From Eubacterium sp. (GTDB lineage Bacteria > Bacillota > Clostridia > Lachnospirales > Lachnospiraceae), in assembly GCA_021769425.1 (NCBI GenBank), contig JAETSX010000038.1, positions 1-64,000 on the forward strand: a stretch of DNA of 64,000 nucleotides. Direction: 5' to 3'. Each line of letters starts with the position of its first letter. The first letter of the stretch is position 1. The translations under genes and the position numbers were made by a program. Under the pieces are notes generated by a model, which did not search any database, was not told the DNA's origin, and worked only from the letters and a program-made list of their open reading frames with translations. Shown here piece after piece: positions 8,530 through 15,952 of this stretch.

Positions 8530-9398
8530 TCAGAATACGCCGCAGGGTTGTATCTGGCGTTCGTTGCCGCCCCCAGAATGTCCTTTCTTCTTTTTCTTTC
8601 CCTGCGTATTTTCATTCCCTTCCCCTTCTTCTTCCATCCATGTTTTGCATGGTTTCTCTGTTACCTCTTTCGGAAAATCTATCTCTTTCCATTCATTCTT
8701 CCCTTTGTAACATTTATTTCGGTTTAGACATCGGCGACAGGCTGTCTTATTCGCATATCGGATATTTCCATTCTTCTTTATGCTTTTCTGACGTAGAATT
8801 TCTCCACCCGGACAATAAACCAGATCCCGCTCGGGATCCCTCACAAAATATCCCTCCAAGGCCCTCTCTTTCATTTCCTCCAGGCATTTATCAGATACTT
8901 CCTCCTCTTCTTCCGGCTTCTCTGCTTTAATCCCTGACAATGTACTCGCCCATAACCCCTGGTCAGTCGGCTGGTTCGCCACCTGAAAATCTTTGATCAA
9001 ATGAGTCTCTAAATCCACTGCTGTCTGTACATTATACGCTACCATAAACCCGTTTTTACTCTTCATCAGACGTGCTTCCGGATCCGTGATCGATATCTGT
9101 GACAGCCCGTTCTCTTCCATATATTTGCGGTATTTTTCGTAACGCTCCAGATGGTCTTTTGCCTCTTTCAATTTTATCTCCAATTCCTCTTTGGTAAGCT
9201 GGCCCTGTATTTCTTCCTCTTCTTCTCTTTCATCCGCCTGTGCGAGCAGGCGCAGGTATTCTTCTGCGTGCTAATTCAGCCACGCAATCCTGTCATCCAG
9301 TTTGCTTGCCGTAAAGTTCCTGTCCTTGCCGTTCCATGCCTGAAATTTACTTCCATCTACGGATTCAAAGCCTTGTGAAAGCACTCGGCTCAATTCTT
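8530..9398 (-). pseudogene. Dead IS1182-type transposase fragment
   Basis: The piece holds the middle and part of the C-terminal DDE domain: FESVDGSKFQAWNGKDRNFT, then DPEARLMKSKNGFMVAYNVQ, and the zinc-like C...C..C cluster TACRRCLNRNKCY. An in-frame TAG breaks it at about 9270 (after IAWLN), the front is missing upstream of a stop near 9400, and the end lacks the usual EHPFGTIK region. It is immobile. No inverted terminal repeats could be assigned. Confidence 0.8.
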
Positions 9399-9455
9399 AG
9401 CCAGATTCTTAACCGCCGGAATAATATACCATGTGCCATTGAAAAATCAGACAGC

Positions 9456-9481
9456 AAAACAGCCTGCGGTTTCGCAGGCTG
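9456..9481 (-). terminator. Terminator of the rubredoxin gene
   Basis: CAGCCTGCG (9460-9468) pairs with CGCAGGCTG (9473-9481), tight 4-nt loop, followed on the minus strand by TTTTGCTG. Confidence 0.75.
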
Positions 9482-9500
9482 CCGACAGTAAAAATGATTC

Positions 9501-9662
9501 TTACTGCTCTTTTACAAACACATCTTTTCCTAATCCGCACAGGGGACATACCCAGTCTTCCGGCAAATCCTCAAAGGCTGTTCCGGGGGCAATGCCGTTA
9601 TCCGGATCGCCAGCTTCGGGATCATACACATATCCGCAAGGTTCGCAAACATACTTGTCCAT
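9501..9662 (-). CDS. Rubredoxin
   Basis: The 53-residue protein reads [16 protein letters not shown] in front and [12 protein letters not shown] behind. These are the two CxxC pairs that hold the single iron. Length and the conserved Asp/Pro/Gly positions match classic rubredoxins, small cytosolic one-electron carriers for oxygen and peroxide detoxification in anaerobes. The start at 9662 follows AAGGAGGTGG. It stands alone between the IS remnant and the iron region and has its own terminator. Confidence 0.95.
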   Translation of the reverse strand: MDKYVCEPCGYVYDPEAGDPDNGIAPGTAFEDLPEDWVCPLCGLGKDVFVKEQ

Positions 9663-9803
9663 CCTTCCACCTCCTTCTTAAGATGATATTCACCTCTATA
9701 TATTACCATAAACTATGAAAAATATACAATGCGAAATGGAATATTTTTCCGTCAAATTAATGCCTGCACAGGCGCCGGCACAATCCCCATTGCTTTCGGG
9801 AAA

Positions 9804-10085
9804 TCAGCAGCATTTTTCAGCGAGGATTTCTGTCAGGGCGCTGCCGCTGCTGGTATGGCACCGGACAATATCTGCCTGGACCTTCTGGGCTTCGGCCACC
9901 GCGCATCGAACCATTTTGTGGGACACTGTATTGGTAAACAAGACTACCAAATCCGGGCAGCCGATTTTTTCCTTCAGATTACCTGACATCTGGGTAAAAA
10001 CCTTGGCTTTGCACTGATATTCTTTGCATATCTTTTTATACTGACAGACCATGCGGTCGTGGCCGCCGATAATTACTATACTCAT
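9804..10085 (-). CDS. DUF2325 small protein
   Basis: The 93-residue protein starts MSIVIIGGHDRM at 10085 behind AGGAGG. The Rossmann-like opening IVIIGGHD, the GCPDLVVLFTNTVSH stretch and TSSGSALTEIL are hallmarks of DUF2325. The fold suggests nucleotide or metal binding but no reaction is known. It lies under a 40-bp palindrome that contains the same core as the operators before feoB and feoA, so it is likely an iron-regulated companion of the Feo system. Confidence 0.8.
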   Translation of the reverse strand: MSIVIIGGHDRMVCQYKKICKEYQCKAKVFTQMSGNLKEKIGCPDLVVLFTNTVSHKMVRCAVAEAQKVQADIVRCHTSSGSALTEILAEKCC

Positions 10086-10120
10086 GTGATTTCCTCCTGT
10101 TCCGCTTTTTGAATTAGAAT

Positions 10121-10160
10121 ATACTATCAATAGTTAGCATTCTCTAACTATTGATAGTAT
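10121..10160. promoter_or_regulatory. Long palindromic operator with DtxR-like core
   Basis: ATACTATCAATAGTTAG (10121-10137) and CTAACTATTGATAGTAT (10144-10160) form a perfect 17-bp inverted repeat. The core GTTAG-N6-CTAAC (10133-10148) recurs at 12520-12535 and 13060-13075. It sits 36 bp before the DUF2325 start. Confidence 0.7.
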
Positions 10161-10214
10161 AACCGAATTCAGGAAATTTTTCAAGTAGTTTCCAGATAAT
10201 TTTTCTAACCAATT

Positions 10215-10260
10215 AAAAAACTGAGGGAATTGCGCAGTGTACCTTACACAATTCCCTCAG
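10215..10260 (-). terminator. Terminator of the feo operon
   Basis: CTGAGGGAATTG (10221-10232) pairs perfectly with CAATTCCCTCAG (10249-10260). Six T on the minus strand (10215-10220) follow. It lies 25 nt past the feoB stop. Confidence 0.85.
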
Positions 10261-10284
10261 ACTTTTTCTTCGGCGTCGCCTCTT

Positions 10285-12471
10285 TTATCTTGCCCCTGCC
10301 AGTCCCTTTACTTTCAGGCTTTTGCCTTCCTGATACGGGCGAAACAGCAGATAGATAAATCCTGCAATGAGAATCAGCGCTACAACCGTTCCGATTCCAA
10401 AGGTTCCCAGGGTAATCCAGGTTCCAATCTGATAAATGCAAAGTGCCACAACATAAGCCAGAATACACTGATACCCAATGGCAAACCAGAACCACCTGAT
10501 ATTGTTCATCTCCCGCTTGATGGCTCCCATTGCCGCAAAACAGGGTGCGCACAGCAGATTAAATACCATAAAGGAATATGCCGCAACTGCCGTCATGGAA
10601 GAGGCCAGCAGTCCCCAAATCTCTTCTCCGTCCTCTGCTACCTCTGCATATCCAAAAATAATGCCGAAGGCGCTGATGACATTTTCTTTGGCAACCAGCC
10701 CTGTAATCGCTGCAACTGCCGATTTCCAGTCGCCCCAGCCAAGAGGGATAAAGATCCATGCAAATGTATTTCCAATGGCCGCCATAATGCTGTTGTCAAG
10801 CTCCATCTGATCCAGCATACGGAACTGTCCGTCCACCCAGCCGAAAAACGTGGTAAACCACACAAAAATCGTAGACAGCATAATAATCGTTCCTGCTTTC
10901 TTGATAAAGGACCATCCCCGCTCCCACATACTTCTCAGCACATTTCCAGGGGTAGGCATATGGTAAGCCGGCAGCTCCATCACAAAGGGCGCGGGATCCC
11001 CTGCAAACATCCTTGTTTTCTTTAAAATAATTCCGGAACAAATTACTGCAGCAATTCCTACGAAAAAGGCACTGAAGGACACCCACCAGGCATTTCCGAA
11101 AAAGGCTCCTGCAATCAATGCGATAATCGGCAGTTTCGCCCCGCATGGAATAAAGGTGGTAGTCATGATCGTCATTTTCCGATCCCTGTCATTTTCTATG
11201 GTACGGCTTGCCATAATTCCCGGCACGCCGCAGCCTGTTCCAATCAGCATCGGAATAAAGGATTTTCCGGAAAGGCCGAACTTGCGGAAAATACGATCCA
11301 TGATAAACGCCACTCTCGCCATATATCCGCAGGCTTCCAGAAATGCCAGAAACAGGAACAATACCAGCATCTGCGGTACGAATCCCAGCACTGCTCCAAC
11401 TCCGGCCACAATACCGTCTACAATCAATCCCTGCAGCCAGGCTGCACAGCCAATGGCTTCCAATCCATTGGAAAACAGTTCCGGAATCGCAGGCACATGG
11501 ATGCTCTCTATGCCAAACAGATTCCACCCCTCTCCAAACACTCCGTCATTCACCCAGCCGGTTGCCCAGTCTCCTACCGTTGTTACGGACACATAGTACA
11601 CCAGAGCCATCACTGCCGCAAAAATCGGAAGCGCCAGAATGCGGTTGGTTACAATCCGATCAATTTTATCTGAAACTGTCACCTTCTCTTTCTGTCCCCT
11701 GGTATAGCAAGTTTCGATAATCGAAGAAATATAAACGTACCTTTCATTGGTGATAATGCTTTCCGCATCGTCATCCATTTCTTTTTCCAAAGCTTCAATC
11801 TCGGTTTTCACATCTGGCACATGCTTCATCTGCGCAGCTATTTTTTCATCTCGCTCCAACAGCTTTACAGCAAAGAATCTTCTCTGCTCCTGAGGAATTT
11901 CATTTCCCAGCTTATCTTCAATGGCCCTTAAAGCCCCTTCTGTCTCCGGAGAAAACTCATGTACGGCTTTCACTGCCCCTTTTCCCTGAGCAAGTTCCAA
12001 TGCTTTCTCCGCCGCTTCCATCACGCCGTCCCCTTTCAGGGCGGAAATCTCTGTTACCGGACAGCCCAGCTTTTTGCCCAGCTCTCGGATATGTATCTTC
12101 GCTCCGTCTTTGGCAACCACATCCATCATATTTACAGCCATAACAACCGGAATTCCCAGTTCCATCAGCTGCGTGGAAAGGTACAGGTTCCGCTCAAGAT
12201 TGGTTCCGTCCACAATATTTAAAATAACATCCGGACGCTCCCCGATGAGATAATTTCTGGCAACCACTTCTTCCAGCGTATAAGGCGACAGAGAATAAAT
12301 TCCCGGCAAATCCATAATCACAACATCTTTATGTCCTTTTAGTTTTCCTTCCTTTTTCTCAACCGTAACTCCGGGCCAGTTTCCAACAAACTGATTGGAA
12401 CCGGTTAATGCATTAAATAATGTTGTTTTCCCGCAGTTTGGATTTCCTGCTAACGCAATTTTTACTGACAT
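10285..12471 (-). CDS. feoB: FeoB ferrous-iron transporter
   Basis: The 728-residue protein has an N-terminal GTPase (G1 AGNPNCGKTTLFNALTG at 8-23, G3 DLPGIY, G4 NMMD, G5 SALKG), a helical spacer, then the membrane domain with two Gate motifs (CGYMARVAFIMDR, FIPMLIGTGCGVPG and CAPCFAAMGAIKRE) around about 8-10 helices. It imports Fe2+ across the inner membrane. The start at 12471 lies 81 nt after the feoA stop. It is preceded by a copy of the shared operator at 12520-12535, so it may also be transcribed on its own. Confidence 0.97.
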   Translation of the reverse strand: MSVKIALAGNPNCGKTTLFNALTGSNQFVGNWPGVTVEKKEGKLKGHKDVVIMDLPGIYSLSPYTLEEVVARNYLIGERPDVILNIVDGTNLERNLYLSTQLMELGIPVVMAVNMMDVVAKDGAKIHIRELGKKLGCPVTEISALKGDGVMEAAEKALELAQGKGAVKAVHEFSPETEGALRAIEDKLGNEIPQEQRRFFAVKLLERDEKIAAQMKHVPDVKTEIEALEKEMDDDAESIITNERYVYISSIIETCYTRGQKEKVTVSDKIDRIVTNRILALPIFAAVMALVYYVSVTTVGDWATGWVNDGVFGEGWNLFGIESIHVPAIPELFSNGLEAIGCAAWLQGLIVDGIVAGVGAVLGFVPQMLVLFLFLAFLEACGYMARVAFIMDRIFRKFGLSGKSFIPMLIGTGCGVPGIMASRTIENDRDRKMTIMTTTFIPCGAKLPIIALIAGAFFGNAWWVSFSAFFVGIAAVICSGIILKKTRMFAGDPAPFVMELPAYHMPTPGNVLRSMWERGWSFIKKAGTIIMLSTIFVWFTTFFGWVDGQFRMLDQMELDNSIMAAIGNTFAWIFIPLGWGDWKSAVAAITGLVAKENVISAFGIIFGYAEVAEDGEEIWGLLASSMTAVAAYSFMVFNLLCAPCFAAMGAIKREMNNIRWFWFAIGYQCILAYVVALCIYQIGTWITLGTFGIGTVVALILIAGFIYLLFRPYQEGKSLKVKGLAGAR

Positions 12472-12519
12472 TTCACAACTCCTATCCGCCTTTCGGCAAG
12501 TTTCTTTTTTCTCACTATA

Positions 12520-12535
12520 ATTAGTATAAACTAAC
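12520..12535 (-). promoter_or_regulatory. DtxR-like operator before feoB
   Basis: ATTAG-TATAAA-CTAAC matches the core at 10133-10148 and 13060-13075. On the minus strand it contains a TATACT -10-like hexamer, so binding would block transcription of feoB. Confidence 0.6.
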
Positions 12536-12551
12536 TCATAGACAAAAATAA

Positions 12552-12773
12552 TTACAGAACTTCAATCATTTCCGCATCCGCTTTCCGCAGAGACAATTCG
12601 TATCCCCGTACGGTTACCTCTACCGGATCGCCCAGGGGCGCTACCTTCCGCACAAATATATCTATTCCCTTCGTAATGCCCATGTCCATAATCCGGCGCT
12701 TTACCGGCCCTTCTCCATGCAATTTTGCAACCTTTACGGTCTCCCCGCAGGGAATCTGCCTTAATGTCCTCAT
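12552..12773 (-). CDS. feoA: FeoA
   Basis: The 73-residue protein is a single SH3-like FeoA domain: RQIPCGETVKVAKLHGEG, RRIMDMGITKGIDIFVRKVAPLGDP, then VTVRGYELSLRKADAEMI. FeoA assists FeoB, probably by docking on its cytosolic side. It lies 13 nt from the second FeoA gene, and both precede feoB. Confidence 0.93.
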   Translation of the reverse strand: MRTLRQIPCGETVKVAKLHGEGPVKRRIMDMGITKGIDIFVRKVAPLGDPVEVTVRGYELSLRKADAEMIEVL

Positions 12774-12786
12774 GCTCTTTCCTCCC

Positions 12787-12996
12787 TTAAATCATAATTT
12801 TATTGGCCATATCTCTATTGATGGCAACTCTTGACTCTTTCACATTTACAATCATGCTGCCACTGATTTCTGATACCACAGTGACCTGCCCTCCGGTTAC
12901 GAATCCCAGATTTTCCAAAAATCTTCTGGTCTCTTCCTTTCCGCCAACTTTCTTAATTATATTGACTTCCCCTGTTCTCGCCATGGTCAACGGCAT
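12787..12996 (-). CDS. feoA: Second FeoA-domain protein
   Basis: About 69 residues; MPLTMARTGEVNIIKKVGG opens a FeoA domain (RRFLENLGFVTGGQVTVVSE, NVKESRVAINRDMANKI). Several ATG codons crowd the start; GAAAGG best fits an ATG at 12996-12999. Two FeoA units beside one FeoB is common in Clostridia. It is the first gene of the operon, under a promoter overlapped by the shared operator. Confidence 0.88.
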   Translation of the reverse strand: MPLTMARTGEVNIIKKVGGKEETRRFLENLGFVTGGQVTVVSEISGSMIVNVKESRVAINRDMANKIMI

Positions 12997-13030
12997 CATA
13001 ATCATCCTTTCTTTCCTGAAATTTTCTTAA

Positions 13031-13091
13031 TGATAATGGTTCTCATTCGCTTTTCAATAGTTAGTATATGCTAACATTTATCTGTTGTCAA
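13031..13091 (-). promoter_or_regulatory. feoA promoter with DtxR-like operator and possible Fur-like site
   Basis: On the minus strand TTGACA (13086-13091), 17 bp, TATACT (13063-13068). The palindrome GTTAGTATATGCTAAC (13060-13075) covers the -10. Just downstream TGATAATGGTTCTCATT (13031-13047) resembles half of a Fur box; that part is weaker. Confidence 0.75.
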
Positions 13092-13132
13092 TAACTTTTT
13101 AGGAATTTCTTCAAAAAGTCTATGAAAAGTAT

Positions 13133-13161
13133 TTGCTATTTCGCCGCCCTTTCAGTATACT
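13133..13161 (+). promoter_or_regulatory. Promoter of the DtxR-type regulator
   Basis: TTGCTA (13133-13138), 17 bp, TATACT (13156-13161). It is divergent from the feoA promoter about 45 bp away. Confidence 0.6.
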
Positions 13162-13194
13162 TATATAAATAGAAACAAAGGAGGGCCTGTGACC

Positions 13195-13608
13195 ATGAAA
13201 ACCAACGAATCTGCCGAGAACTATTTGGAAACCATATTGATTTTAAGCAAAAAGCTGCCTGTGGTCCGCTCCATTGATATATCAGTGGAACTGGACTTTA
13301 AGAAATCCAGTGTCAGCGTGGCAATGAAAAACCTGCGCGAAAAAGGACATATCACAGTTTCAAAAGCTGGATATATTACACTGACAGAATCGGGACGTGA
13401 AATTGCAGAAATGATTTATGAACGCCATAATTTTCTTTCCGGCTGGCTGAAGAGCTTAGGCGTAGATGAAAAAATTGCGGTAGAGGATGCCTGCCGCATG
13501 GAACATGTAATCAGCCGCGAAAGTTTTGCGGCCATTAAAAAGGCTGTAGAGCATAATTTTTGTAACAGCTCAGACAGCTCCCCTGATACAGACATCCGGC
13601 CATTGTAA
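13195..13608 (+). CDS. DtxR/MntR-family iron-dependent regulator
   Basis: The 137-residue protein has a winged helix-turn-helix (about 5-65: SAENYLETILILSK, SSVSVAMKNLREKGHI) followed by the metal-binding dimerisation helices (MIYERHNFLSGWLKSLGV, EDACRMEHVIS), with Glu, Cys and His ligands as in IdeR/MntR. No SH3 tail is present. The ATG at 13195 fits AAGGAGGG better than a GTG 6 nt upstream. Divergence from feoA and the three matching palindromes make it the likely regulator of the iron genes here. Confidence 0.88.
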   Translation: MKTNESAENYLETILILSKKLPVVRSIDISVELDFKKSSVSVAMKNLREKGHITVSKAGYITLTESGREIAEMIYERHNFLSGWLKSLGVDEKIAVEDACRMEHVISRESFAAIKKAVEHNFCNSSDSSPDTDIRPL

Positions 13609-13631
13609 ATCGCTTCGCAATGGGCCGGATG
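13593..13631 (+). terminator. Hairpin over the stop codon of the DtxR gene
   Basis: CATCCGGCC-ATTG (13593-13605) pairs with CAATGGGCCGGATG (13618-13631) with one bulge. There is no long T run, so termination may be weak. The rest of 13632-13745 holds nothing recognised. Confidence 0.4.
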
Positions 13632-13745
13632 CTCTTAAGTTTCCGCACTTTGGCGCGGTCAGCGCAGTAAATGCGCAGACCTCTCTGAACTGTTACTGAT
13701 TTTTCACTATGATGAAGGGTTGGCGTCTGGCAATTTAAACCTGAT

Positions 13746-15809
13746 TTATTTTAGGGTTTTCACCGATTTCCTCTTTGACCACTTAGAATAAATCCTGGTG
13801 GATATTCCATCTTCCTTTACAGTTTTATAAGTGCGGATTCTGACGTAATATTTTTTCTTGGGCATTAATTTCGAGATTGTTTTCGAAGTTGTCTTTCTGC
13901 TCTTTACTGTGATTGTCCTGGTGGCTTTTTTCGGAAAACGGCTGCCTGTGGAATACTGTATCTCATATCCTGTAGTCTGAACGCTCTGCCGTTTCCACTC
14001 CAGCATAAATCCCCTGGATTTTGCCTTCAGTCCAGTGAAACCTGTCTGCTCCGGTTCAATGATAAATTTCTTTTCCAGACTTCCGCTGTAATCACCGCTG
14101 AAACGGATGATTACCTTACCCTGCCCCACATTGATGTTATTCCGGTAAGAAATCTGATACTGGCTTCGGTTCACCGTTTTGCCCATCCGGTCAATCACCT
14201 GCACCCTGGGTTCCCGGCTTCTTCCGCTGTAAACCATCCGTTCTGTTAAAAGCCGAACCTCCTGTATCCGGTAAATGCTTTGCTGCTCTGAAACCTTACC
14301 GCAGCTGCATCTTTTCATTCTGACGCCGTCTTTCTTTATCGTAGCCTTCTCAAACACCGGAATGTATCTGTGAATGTGAACCGGCAGCGTTACCGATGGT
14401 TTCTCTTCGGGCAGAACCACTGGCGGCGTTATCTCCGGCTTCTCTTCCTCCGGCGGAACCACCGGCGGTGTTATCTCCGGCTTCTCTTCCTCTGGCGGAA
14501 CCACCGGCGGTGTTATCTCCGGCTTCTCTTCCTCTGGCGGAACCACCGGCGGCGTTATCTCCGGTTTCTCTTCTTCCGAAGGTTCTTCATAATCCTTCTC
14601 CCAGCAAGGAATCCAAGCTCCTTCCCGATAATTCAGGCGATAGCCGTTTCCGAAATATTTTTCTGCCAGAACGAAATTACTCCGCACCGCCCTGGTTGGA
14701 TCTGCTTTTATGTATTGTCTGTCCACAAACAATGTGCCGGGAAACAGACGATGACCTGTCTGAAACTTTGTAACTCCGGCAACTGTGCCCTGAACCTCCA
14801 GTGTTCCGTTCTGATTCAGAACCAGAAGGCCCTGACTCTCTGCCGGATCGCTGGCTCCTGTAAAATCACCGGCAATTACCGCATTTGGGGCTTGAGTTAC
14901 ATCCAGGCAGCCGCCGTTTTTCAATGTAACATTCTGCAAGGTTCCTGTGACTGTACCCAGACAGCTTCCGTTATCAATCACAAGATGACCTATATTTTCC
15001 ACGGATGCGCTTTCCATGATGCCCTGGCGCAGCGTCAGCGTCGTATACTCATTTCCATGGTATTCCTTTGCTTTCGTGTCATACTGGCCGCCGGTAATCT
15101 CAAGATCCGCCCGGCTGTTCTCGCTGACATCCACTCTGTCACGGACGATCGCTTTCCCATCCAGCTTCAGCTGTGCGCTTCCCCTATAAGGAGATTTTCT
15201 GTCACTTTCTTCTCCATGGCCCATATAAATTCCCTGAAACATGGTTTCTTCATTAGAATTCAGCACTGTCAGAGCGGCATTTGTCCCATTTACCGTTCCG
15301 GTATATCCTCCCGCATATACCGTCGGCAGCAATTCTTTTTCCGTTCCGCTCAAATCACCGAAAGAATTATCGCCGCCTGCCAGGTATGTTTTCACATTAT
15401 CCATGGTCAGACTGTGGCCCGCCAGGAAAATTTCCCGATGGGGAACGCTTCCCAGTGCATTGGTAGACTCAAAAACCATTTGTATATTCCGGAACACAAC
15501 ACTGTCTCCCTCCAACTGGACAGGAGCGCGGCAATTCAGCATCCCCCGGCCTGTTCCCTCTATGACAGTTCCGCCGGGAATCTTTACAGGAATCATACGG
15601 TTATCAATGTCTGCATTCTTCCCAATGGTAATCAAACCGTCCACTGTAATCGGACTTTTTCTCTGTTCCAAAGCCTCCATAAATGCTTCAGGCGTTGTAA
15701 CTGTGACCCCAGTTTCCGCACTATGAACCGGTACAGGAATCCAAAGTCCCAATGTCAATACCGCCGCTGCCATTAACATGCATAGTCTTCTTCTGATCTC
15801 TTTTTTCAT
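13746..15809 (-). CDS. Secreted surface protein: beta-helix, Pro-rich repeats, fibronectin-like tail
   Basis: The 687-residue protein starts MKKEIRRRLCMLMAAAVL at 15809 behind AAGGAGAAC and has a clear signal peptide (cut near VHSAE). Residues about 35-390 form a right-handed beta-helix-like region of short strands. Next comes a Pro/Glu repeat, then HIHRYIPVFEKATIKKDG with a CSCG pair, an Ig-like segment (YSGRSREPRVQVIDR to YSGSLEKKFII) and a C-terminal fibronectin type III-like domain (TGYEIQYSTG to SKWSKRKSVKTLK). No sortase or dockerin motif is seen. It is probably an adhesin or polysaccharide-contact protein, but the ligand is unknown. Confidence 0.8.
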   Translation of the reverse strand: MKKEIRRRLCMLMAAAVLTLGLWIPVPVHSAETGVTVTTPEAFMEALEQRKSPITVDGLITIGKNADIDNRMIPVKIPGGTVIEGTGRGMLNCRAPVQLEGDSVVFRNIQMVFESTNALGSVPHREIFLAGHSLTMDNVKTYLAGGDNSFGDLSGTEKELLPTVYAGGYTGTVNGTNAALTVLNSNEETMFQGIYMGHGEESDRKSPYRGSAQLKLDGKAIVRDRVDVSENSRADLEITGGQYDTKAKEYHGNEYTTLTLRQGIMESASVENIGHLVIDNGSCLGTVTGTLQNVTLKNGGCLDVTQAPNAVIAGDFTGASDPAESQGLLVLNQNGTLEVQGTVAGVTKFQTGHRLFPGTLFVDRQYIKADPTRAVRSNFVLAEKYFGNGYRLNYREGAWIPCWEKDYEEPSEEEKPEITPPVVPPEEEKPEITPPVVPPEEEKPEITPPVVPPEEEKPEITPPVVLPEEKPSVTLPVHIHRYIPVFEKATIKKDGVRMKRCSCGKVSEQQSIYRIQEVRLLTERMVYSGRSREPRVQVIDRMGKTVNRSQYQISYRNNINVGQGKVIIRFSGDYSGSLEKKFIIEPEQTGFTGLKAKSRGFMLEWKRQSVQTTGYEIQYSTGSRFPKKATRTITVKSRKTTSKTISKLMPKKKYYVRIRTYKTVKEDGISTRIYSKWSKRKSVKTLK
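14398..14577 (-). repeat. Tandem 42-bp coding repeat
   Basis: About four units encode PEEEKPEITPPVVP. Nucleotide identity between units is very high. The antisense strand is open over the same stretch for trivial reasons of composition. Confidence 0.9.
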
Positions 15810-15823
15810 TCTGTTCTCCTTTA

Positions 15824-15952
15824 TTATACTGCAGGGCAAAAAGATTTGCCCTGCAGTTGCGCCAACCGCATGCCGCAAAGCGGCAATTTTCCTTTGTGCG
15901 GCTGTGTGCAGATTGTTATGCTTAGCGTCAGTTTTTTCGACGCTTAGTATAA
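15824..15952 (+). repeat. Copy 1 of a ~125-bp dispersed repeat
   Basis: From TTATACTGCAGGGC to CGCTTAGTATAA, this stretch matches the reverse complement of 61819-61938 at roughly 85-90 percent by eye, including CGCAAAGCGGCAATTTTCC and CTTTGTG-GGCTGTGTGCA. It contains an internal hairpin (GCAGGGCAAA with TTTGCCCTGC). Its right end forms the last codons of the hybrid kinase gene, showing that it inserted there. Confidence 0.85.

Noticed and set aside
9264..9272. Several in-frame TAG codons (IS1182 remnant, flavodoxin, CoA-transferase start) as a sign of pyrrolysine or amber suppression
   Set aside because: Two of the three genes are otherwise decayed, intact genes here use TAG as a normal stop, and no pyl genes or Pyl-type methyltransferases are present.
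14370..15776. 468-codon open frame on the plus strand
   Set aside because: It is antisense to the secreted repeat protein, follows its Pro/Glu minisatellite, and lacks a ribosome site or protein-like domains.
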